From DAHUYF01 sp963789275 (GTDB taxonomy: Bacteria; Pseudomonadota; Alphaproteobacteria; ATCC43930; CGMCC-115725): DNA of 64,000 nt. Both the position numbers and the translations under genes were made by a program. A model generated the notes under the pieces. It was not told where the DNA came from and did no database searches. It saw only the letters and a program-made list of their open reading frames with translations. The DNA is taken from the NCBI GenBank assembly GCA_963789275.1, contig CAWBKF010000003.1, positions 496,001 to 560,000 of the forward strand, given 5' to 3'. Within the stretch, counting starts at the first letter, position 1, and every line of letters starts with the position of its first letter. This document shows, piece by piece, positions 57,502-64,000 of the stretch.

Positions 57502-60368
57502 TCAGATGATAGAGAGCGCTTCGTCCACCAGCTTCGCCTGCTCCGCGACATGGCGCTTGAGCAGGCCCGTCGCCGTCGCCGCCGCCTCCGGCCGCCCGAC
57601 ATAGCGCGGCCGCTTGGTCTTGCCGCCGAGATCGATCAGCACCTGCTCGATGCGCCGGTCGACGAAGGTCCAGGCGCCCATATTCTGCGGCTCCTCCTGG
57701 CACCAGACGACATCGGCATACTTATAGCGGCCGATCGATTCCGCCAGCGCCTTCGCCGGGAAGGGATGCAGCTGTTCGACGCGGATGATGGCGACGTCGT
57801 GGATCTTGCGCTCCTGCCGCGCCTGGCGCAGGTCGTAATAGACCTTGCCCGAGCACAGCACCACGCGCTTCACCTTGTCGTCGCCGAGCAGCTGGTCGAT
57901 CTCGTCGATGGTGCGGCGGAAGAAGGTGCCCGGCCCCATCTCGTCGAGCTTCGAGGTCACCTCGGGATGCCGCAGCAGCGATTTCGGCGTCATGACGACC
58001 AGCGGCTTGCGGAAGTCGCGGCGCACCTGCCGGCGCAGCGCGTGGAAATAGTTCGCCGGCGTCGTGAGATTGCAGACCTGGAGGTTGTCCTCGCCGCAGA
58101 GCTGCAGGAAGCGCTCGAGCCGCGCCGAGGAATGCTCCGGCCCTTGCCCCTCATAGCCATGCGGCAGCAGCAGGACGAGGCCGGACATGCGCAGCCACTT
58201 CGCTTCGCCAGAGGAGATGAACTGGTCGATGATGACCTGCGCGCCGTTGACGAAATCGCCGAACTGCGCCTCCCACAGCACCAGCGCATGCGGGTCGGCG
58301 AGGCTGTAGCCGTATTCGAAGCCCAGCACCGCCGCCTCGGAGAGCGGGCTGTCGACGATCTCGAGCGCCGCCTGGCCGGGGCGCACATGGTTGATCGGGA
58401 CGTAGCGCTCCTCGGTCTCCTGATCGACCAGCACCGCGTGGCGCTGCGAGAAGGTGCCGCGGCCGGAATCCTGGCCGGTGAAGCGCACGAAGGTACCCTC
58501 GGCGCAGAGCGTGCCGAAGGAGAGCGCCTCGCCCGTCGACCAGTCGATCCCCTCGCCGGCCTCGATCGCTTTCTTCTTGGCCTCGAGCTGGCGCGCGATC
58601 TTGCGGTTGAGATTGAAGCCCTCGGGCACGGTGACGAGCGCGTGGCCGACCTCTTTCAGCAGCTCCGTCGGCACCGCGGTCTCGCCGCGGCGCGCGTCGC
58701 CCGAGGCGACCTTGAGGCCGCTCCAGGCGCCTTCGAGCCAATCGGCCTTGTTCGGCCGGTAGCCCTTCGCCGCCTCGAACTGGCTGTCGAGATGGGCCAT
58801 GAAGGCGGTCGCCATCGCCTCCGCCTCTTCCGCGGTGACGACGCCTTCCTCGACCAGGCGCTTCGCATAGATCTGCCGCGTCGTCGGATGGGCGGCGATG
58901 GCGCGGTACATGATCGGCTGGGTGAAGGCGGGCTCGTCGGCCTCGTTATGGCCGTGGCGGCGATAGCAGAAGATGTCGACGATGACGTCCTTCTTGAAGC
59001 GGTAGCGGAACTCGATGGCGATGCGCGAGACATGCACCACCGCCTCGGGATCGTCGCCGTTCACATGGAAGATCGGCGCCTGGGTGATCTTGCCGACATC
59101 GGAGGGATAAGGGCTCGACCGCGCATAGGACGGGCTGGTGGTGAAGCCGATCTGGTTGTTGACGATGACATGCACCGTGCCGCCGGTGCGGTAGCCCTTG
59201 AGCTCCGAGAGCTCCAGCAATTCCGGCACCAGTCCCTGGCCGGCAAAGGCGGCGTCGCCATGCATCAGCAGCCCCACCACTTGGTCGCGCTTTGAGTGTC
59301 GCCGCGCTGGCGCTGCTTGGCGCGCGCCTTGCCCAGCACCACCGGGTTCACCGCCTCGAGATGCGACGGGTTGGCGGTGAGCGAGAGATGCACGGTGTTG
59401 TCGTCGAACTCGCGATCCGTCGAGGTGCCGAGATGGTATTTGACGTCGCCCGAGCCCTGCACATCGGCTGGGTTGGCGGGGTTGCCCTGGAATTCCGAGA
59501 ACAGCGCGGCAAAGGGCTTCCCCATGACGTTGGTCAGCACGTTGAGCCGGCCGCGATGCGGCATGCCGAGCACCAGCTCCTTCATGCCGAGCTGGCCGCC
59601 GCGCTTGATCACCTGCTCCAGCGCCGGGATCAGCGATTCGCCGCCCTCGAGGCCGAAGCGCTTGGTGCCGGTATAGCGCTTGTCGAGAAAGCGCTCGAGC
59701 ATCTCCGCCGCGGTCAGCCGCTCGAGGATGGCGCGTTTGCCCTGGACGGTGAAGTCGGTCTGGTTGCGCGGCAGCTCGATGCGCGCCTGGATCCATTGGC
59801 GCTGCTCGAGCTCCTGCATATGCATGTATTCGACGCCGACCGGGCCGCAATAGGTCGCCTTGAGCGCGGCGAGGATCTCGGTGAGCGTCGCGGTCTCGAA
59901 GCCCAACACGCCGTTGACGAAGATCGGCCGGTCGTAATCGGCCGCGGTGAAGCCATAGGTGGCGGGATCGAGATCGGGATGGGAGGTCCGCCGCACCAGC
60001 CCGAGCGGGTCGAGATCGGCCAGCAGATGGCCGCGCACGCGATAGGCCCGGATCAGCGACAGCGCGCGCAGCGCGTCGAGCGTCTGCTGCCGCGGTACGA
60101 CCCCCGCGGAGGCGGCTGCCGCCGGGGCGGCATGGCCGTTGCCCTGAGGCTGGTCATGGCCATTGGCGATGACATGGCCGCGCTCGCGGCCCCAGCCCGG
60201 CCCTTCCAGCTCCTTGAGCAGCGCCGGCGCTTCCTCGGCCAGCTCGGCGAAGAAGCTGCGCCAGCTCGGATCCACCGTGCCGGGATCCTCGAGCCAGCGG
60301 GCATAGAGCTCGGCAATGAAAGTGGCGTTGGCGCCGTTGAGAAAGGTGGCTTCGTCCAGTCGCGACAT
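57502..60368 (-). CDS. sucA: 2-oxoglutarate dehydrogenase E1, one frameshift
   Basis: Thiamine-diphosphate-dependent decarboxylase of the TCA cycle, about 955 residues. N-terminal E2-contact FIAELYARWLEDPGTVDPSW; core MPHRGRLNVLTNVMGKPFAA, VHLSLTANPSHLEAVNPVVL, MHGDAAFAGQGLVPELLELS and VIVNNQIGFTTSP; C-terminal QEEPQNMGAWTF. Near 59293 the frame changes (two extra bases or one lost) at the GDT-RDQVVGLL junction. First gene of the sucA-sucB-lpdA run. Confidence 0.96.
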
Positions 60369-60536
60369 GAGGGGGTTCCGACGGTGAGGACCGGGCGCGG
60401 AGGGGGCTATCGATCCCCTTCCGCCGATGCCGGCAGGCTAAAGATGGGAATTGGCAGCCGAAAACCTAGCCCAGCAATGGTTCATGTCTGGTTTACGCGC
60501 CCGCCCGGCCTTTCCTCCCCGGCGACCCCGGCCCGA

Positions 60537-61502
60537 TCAGGCCTTGGCGCCGGAGGCTATCTTCTTGGCCGCATCGAGCAGGGAGCGCACCGAGGCGACG
60601 GATTTGTCGAACATGGTTTTCTCGTCGGCGTTGAGCGAGATCTCGACGATGCGCTCCACCCCCTGGGCGCCGATCACCACGGGAACCCCGACATAGAGGT
60701 CCTTGACCCCGTATTGGCCGGTGAGCCACGCGGCGCAAGGCAGCACCCGCTTCTTGTCGCGCAGGTAGGATTCCGCCATGGCGATGGCCGAAGAGGCCGG
60801 GGCGTAGAAGGCCGAGCCGGTCTTCAGCAGATTGACGATCTCGCCGCCGCCGCCGCGGGTGCGCTGGACGATCTTGTCGACACGCTCCTGCGTGGTCCAG
60901 CCCAGCTTGATGAGGTCGGGGAGCGGCACGCCCGCCACCGTCGAGTAGCGGATGAGCGGCACCATGTCGTCGCCATGGCCGCCGAGCACGAAGGCGGTCA
61001 CGTCCTCGACCGACACGCCCATGTCCTCGGCGAGGAAATAGCGGAAGCGCGCGCTGTCGAGCACCCCCGCCATGCCGACGACGCGGTGCGCCGGCAGGCC
61101 GCAGGCCTCGCGCATCACCCAGACCATGACGTCGAGCGGGTTGGTGATGGTGATGACGAAGGCGTCGGGGCAATGCTGCTTGATGGCGCGGCCGACAGTA
61201 GCGACCACCTCGGCGTTCTTGCCGATGAGATCGTCGCGGCTCATGCCGGGCTTGCGCGGGAATCCGGCGGTGACGATCACCACATCGGCGCCGGCGATCA
61301 CCGAATAATCGTTGGCGCCGGAGATCTTCGCGTCGAAGCCCTCGACCGGCGAGGCCTCGACCAGGTCGAGCGCCTTGCCCTGCGGCACACCCTCGACGAC
61401 GTCGAACAGCACGATGTCGCCCAGCTCCTTCAGCCCCGCCAGCAGAGCCAGCGTGCCGCCGATCTGCCCGGCGCCGATCAGCGCGATCTTCTTGCGTGCC
61501 AT
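60537..61502 (-). CDS. mdh: Malate dehydrogenase
   Basis: NAD-dependent enzyme of the TCA cycle, 321 residues, LDH-like type common in alphaproteobacteria. Nucleotide site ALIGAGQIGGTLALLAGLKE, substrate loop VTAGFPRKPGMSRDDLIGKN with two Arg, NPLDVMVWVMREACGLPAHR and catalytic His in VLGGHGDDMVPLIRYS. It is 168 bp upstream of sucA; the usual sucCD pair is not between them. Confidence 0.97.
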   Translation of the reverse strand: MARKKIALIGAGQIGGTLALLAGLKELGDIVLFDVVEGVPQGKALDLVEASPVEGFDAKISGANDYSVIAGADVVIVTAGFPRKPGMSRDDLIGKNAEVVATVGRAIKQHCPDAFVITITNPLDVMVWVMREACGLPAHRVVGMAGVLDSARFRYFLAEDMGVSVEDVTAFVLGGHGDDMVPLIRYSTVAGVPLPDLIKLGWTTQERVDKIVQRTRGGGGEIVNLLKTGSAFYAPASSAIAMAESYLRDKKRVLPCAAWLTGQYGVKDLYVGVPVVIGAQGVERIVEISLNADEKTMFDKSVASVRSLLDAAKKIASGAKA

Positions 61503-61927
61503 CCGCGACCTCTCGTCTGGGAGCTTGGTGGGCGGCGTCTTACTCCGAAATCACCGCCGGAGCAAGCGGCGCGCCGGTGCGCGCGTTGCCGCTGCACAAA
61601 ATTTGCGCGCTTGGCGCCCCTCCGGGATCAGCGCCGGCCCTACGCCACTGGTGTACACCATTGACACAAAAATCAGCGTGCGTCGGTGACGTAGGGACGC
61701 CGGAGAGAGGCTCCGGACTCATGATACGCGCGCCCCGCTCCGCCGCCTAGGCTCGGGCCATGCCAGGACCCAGGAGGCGGCCTTCAGGATCGGGCCTGGC
61801 TTGCGGTCGGCCTCATAGAGCTTGCCGTCGCCGCCGATCGTGGATGAAGGGCGGAGACGACGACAGAAGGGGCCGGCTTACGCCGGCCCCCCAGTGACGC
61901 TTCGCCCGTCGAGCTGAGCGGCGGCGC
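61503..61927. other. Intergenic region between urtA and mdh
   Basis: 425 bp without a supported gene. It should hold the mdh promoter. An AT-richer patch around 61650-61680 (TTGACACAAAAATCAG) is the most promoter-like part but points away from mdh. A terminator for urtA is at its left-reading end. Confidence 0.45.
61869..61890 (-). terminator. Terminator downstream of urtA
   Basis: A perfect 9-bp stem GGGGCCGGC/GCCGGCCCC with a 4-base loop, 38 bp after the urtA stop. Read on the minus strand it is followed by TTCT, a weak T-tract. Confidence 0.65.
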
Positions 61928-63217
61928 TCAGAAGTCGGTGAATTTGGCGGCGGTACAGTTCCCGCATCCCCAAGGATAAGACCAGTCGGCGACCTTGCCC
62001 TTGTCCTCATCGAGATATTTGCTCCACGGTTCGGGCATCAGCACGGTTTTGCTCTGATAGACGATGCTGAACTGCCCGTTGGCTTGGATCTCGCCGACCA
62101 TCACGGGCTTTGACAGGTGATGATTGCTGTTCATCACCACCTCGAAGCCGGACGGCGATTTCATCGTCTGGCCGATCATCGCCTGGCGGACCGCGGCGAC
62201 ATCGGTGCTGCCGGCCTGCTCAACGGCATGGGCCCACATGTGGAACAGGACGTATTCCAACTCCATCGGGTCGTTGGTGACCCGCTTGGGATCCTTGGTG
62301 TAGGCGTGCCACTTGTCGATGAACGCCTTGTTCTCCGGCGACTTGACTGATTGGAAGTAGCTCCAGCCGGCGAGATGCCCGACTAGGTTCTTGGTGTCGA
62401 TGCCAGCCAATTCCTCTTCGCCGACCGAGAAGCCGATGACGGGCACGTCGCTCGCCTTGATCCCCTGGTTGGCGAGCTCCTTGTAGAACGGGACATTGGC
62501 ATCGCCGTTGATGGTCGATATCACGGCGGTCTTCTTGCCGGCGCTGGCAAATTCCTTGATCTTGGCGATCTCGGTCTGCCAGTCGGAAAAGCCGAACGGA
62601 GTGTAGTTCTCCCGGATGTCGGCGTCGGCAACGCCCTTCGCGTGGAGGAAGGCGCGGATGATCTTGTTGCTCGTCCGTGGATAGACGTAATCGGTGCCTT
62701 CGAGCACCCAGCGCTTCACCGTCCCGCCTTCGCCGCTCATCAGGTAGTCGATCGCCGGGACGGCCTTGTTGCTCGGCACGGAGCCGCCGTAGAAGACGTT
62801 GTACGAGGCCTCCTCGCCTTCATATTCGAGCGGGTAGAACAACAGGCCGTTCAGCTCCTCGAACACCGGCAATACTGATTTGCGCGACACCGAGGTCCAA
62901 CAGCCGAACACGGCCACGACCTTGTCCTTGGACAAAAGCTCGCGGGCCTTCTCGGCAAAGAGCGGCCAGTCCGAGGCCGGGTCGACGACGACCGCCTCGA
63001 CCTGTTTGCCGAGCAGCCCACCATGGGCGTTGAGTTCGGCGACTTGCATCAGCATCTGGTCCTTCAAGATCGTCTCGCTGATCGCCATCGTTCCCGACAG
63101 CGAGTGGAGGACGCCGATCTTGATGGTGTCTTCGGCCTGTGCCTCGTGCGCTCCGCCACCCAGCAGAACAGTGAGTGCGACAGCGGTCTGAAGCCAGGTA
63201 CGGCGCGTAAGTCTCAT
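61928..63217 (-). CDS. urtA: Urea ABC transporter substrate-binding protein
   Basis: Periplasmic binding protein of 429 residues. Signal peptide (TWLQTAVALTVLLGGGAHEAQA) after ATG 63217, which has AGAGGAGA upstream. Family parts: IKIGVLHSLSGTMAISET, VFGCWTSVSRKSVLPVFEE, GLLFYPLEYEGEEASYNVFY, YTPFGFSDWQTEIAKIK and the end EPWSKYLDEDKGKVADW. UrtA normally heads urtABCDE; here a terminator follows and mdh is next, so it is an orphan. Short-chain amides are an alternative ligand. Confidence 0.92.
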   Translation of the reverse strand: MRLTRRTWLQTAVALTVLLGGGAHEAQAEDTIKIGVLHSLSGTMAISETILKDQMLMQVAELNAHGGLLGKQVEAVVVDPASDWPLFAEKARELLSKDKVVAVFGCWTSVSRKSVLPVFEELNGLLFYPLEYEGEEASYNVFYGGSVPSNKAVPAIDYLMSGEGGTVKRWVLEGTDYVYPRTSNKIIRAFLHAKGVADADIRENYTPFGFSDWQTEIAKIKEFASAGKKTAVISTINGDANVPFYKELANQGIKASDVPVIGFSVGEEELAGIDTKNLVGHLAGWSYFQSVKSPENKAFIDKWHAYTKDPKRVTNDPMELEYVLFHMWAHAVEQAGSTDVAAVRQAMIGQTMKSPSGFEVVMNSNHHLSKPVMVGEIQANGQFSIVYQSKTVLMPEPWSKYLDEDKGKVADWSYPWGCGNCTAAKFTDF

Positions 63218-63713
63218 GGGTCTTCTCCTCTGCTCAAGGGGTGGCAAGCCGAGAAACGACGGGGCGTGCCCGCAAGAAGCCGGCACCGAAGCTCGATCTC
63301 GATCGTCGATTGCTTGCTCCTCGATGAGCTAAAGGATGCGCGCCCGTCCCCTTTGCCGAAAGAGCCATCGGGCGAAAATGCCATGGCGCCAGGTAAAACC
63401 GGCAAAAACCTCCAGCAGCGCCTCCTGCGACGACGAAGCGCCTGCGGCGCGGTCATATATCCCATTTTTTGGGCGCCCAGTGCTTTGGAAGCGAGCACTC
63501 CGCTGGCGTGGACTCTCCTGCTGGGTCCAGTCGTTGCCACTTTGATGGAACCAGTGTCGGGTATGGAACCGCGCGTCGGACCCTAGATTTTCGATTTCTC
63601 TTGTCGGAAACCTTGGGCGCTCCTGGGTTTTATGATTTGATGAGCGTCTCTGGCGTCCCGGCCGGGCAACTGGACCCATCGGGAGGCGGACGAGGGAGCG
63701 TGCCGACCGGCAG
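63218..63713. promoter_or_regulatory. Divergent control region of urtA and the MocR-type gene
   Basis: 496 bp between divergent genes. Two direct copies of ATGGAACC (63545-63552 and 63563-63570) lie 18 bp apart; GGGTCCAGT (63523-63531) and its complement ACTGGACCC (63669-63677) flank them. GntR/MocR regulators often bind direct repeats about two helical turns apart. No gene was seen here. Confidence 0.4.
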
Positions 63714-64000
63714 ATGCAGATCCCTGTTCTTCTCGACCGATCCCGGCCGACGCCGCTGACCACCCAGCTCGTCGAGCAGCTCCGCTACGCCATCCGCCAC
63801 GGGCGGATTGCGTCGGGAACGCGCATGCCGTCCTCCCGTCACCTGTCGGAGCAGCTCCGCATCGGACGCAACACGGTGGTTCGCGCCTACGAGTTGCTGG
63901 TAATGGAGGGCTATGTCGACTCTCGCCCGGCCTCCGGGATGTTCGCCGCCATGCATATGCCTGACGGTCTGATGCGACCGCGCGATGTCGATGACGATCC
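63714..64000 (+). CDS. GntR/MocR-type transcriptional regulator, N-terminal part
   Basis: The first 95 residues are visible before the right edge. A GntR winged helix: TTQLVEQLRYAIRHGRIASG, TRMPSSRHLSEQLRIGRNTV and RAYELLVMEGYVDSRPASG. The short N-terminus before the helix and the ending are typical of MocR proteins, which carry a PLP aminotransferase-like domain afterwards; that part lies outside the window. ATG 63714 is the probable start. Confidence 0.82.
   Translation, partial: MQIPVLLDRSRPTPLTTQLVEQLRYAIRHGRIASGTRMPSSRHLSEQLRIGRNTVVRAYELLVMEGYVDSRPASGMFAAMHMPDGLMRPRDVDDD

Overview
This window is one stretch of a high-GC alphaproteobacterial chromosome. Gene content and order (rplU-rpmA-obgE-proB-proA, nadD-rsfS-rlmH-gpmI-envC-ctpA-deacetylase-rppH, atpHAGDC next to priA, mdh-sucA-sucB-lpdA) suggest a Rhodospirillales- or Rhizobiales-like organism. 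I cannot name a genus from sequence alone. No plasmid, prophage or CRISPR array is visible.

Layout. (1) 1-10.4 kb is a nitrogen-scavenging region: xanthine dehydrogenase (xdhB cut by the left edge, xdhA) with hydroxyisourate hydrolase; a biuret-hydrolase-like amidohydrolase with a purine-type permease behind a consensus sigma-54 promoter; and an NCS1 permease with a MetX-like alpha/beta hydrolase behind a leader with two hexaloop hairpins and an intrinsic terminator. (2) 10.4-20.0 kb is accessory DNA: an SH3 protein, an aldo/keto reductase, a soluble chemoreceptor, an outer-membrane channel, several gene fragments (beta-propeller, SRAP, DUF6544 with an amber codon, possible integrase), orphan palindromes, and a complete IS481-family element ending 9 bp from a tRNA-Ser(CGA) gene. 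(3) 20.6-39.1 kb is the conserved ribosomal protein / Obg / proline / NAD / ribosome-maturation / cell-envelope block, interrupted between proA and nadD by a two-component pair carrying an intact IS1380-family element. (4) 39.1-44.9 kb holds a ferritin-like protein and the F1 ATP synthase operon (minus strand). (5) 45-54.8 kb has small regulators (MarR with PaaI thioesterase, a sigma factor), priA, transaldolase, DUF484-xerC, a methyltransferase and an MFS transporter. (6) 54.8-61.5 kb is the TCA block lpdA-sucB-sucA-mdh (minus strand) without sucCD. (7) The right end has an orphan urea-binding protein UrtA and the start of a GntR/MocR-type regulator.

Sequence quality matters for reading this window. 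At about 16 places a conserved gene changes frame by one base and continues perfectly in the next frame, including twice each in atpA, atpD and xerC. Nearly all are repaired by removing one inserted base. I treat these as likely assembly errors and give merged coordinates. Two in-frame stops (14925 and 46331) may belong to the same class.

I do not see a clear new multi-gene defence or biosynthetic system. The most interesting items are the nitrogen regulatory signals (sigma-54 promoter, candidate ANTAR-type leader, xdh operator), the transposase-sequestering palindrome in the IS481 element, and the clean IS1380 insertion whose empty site can be reconstructed.
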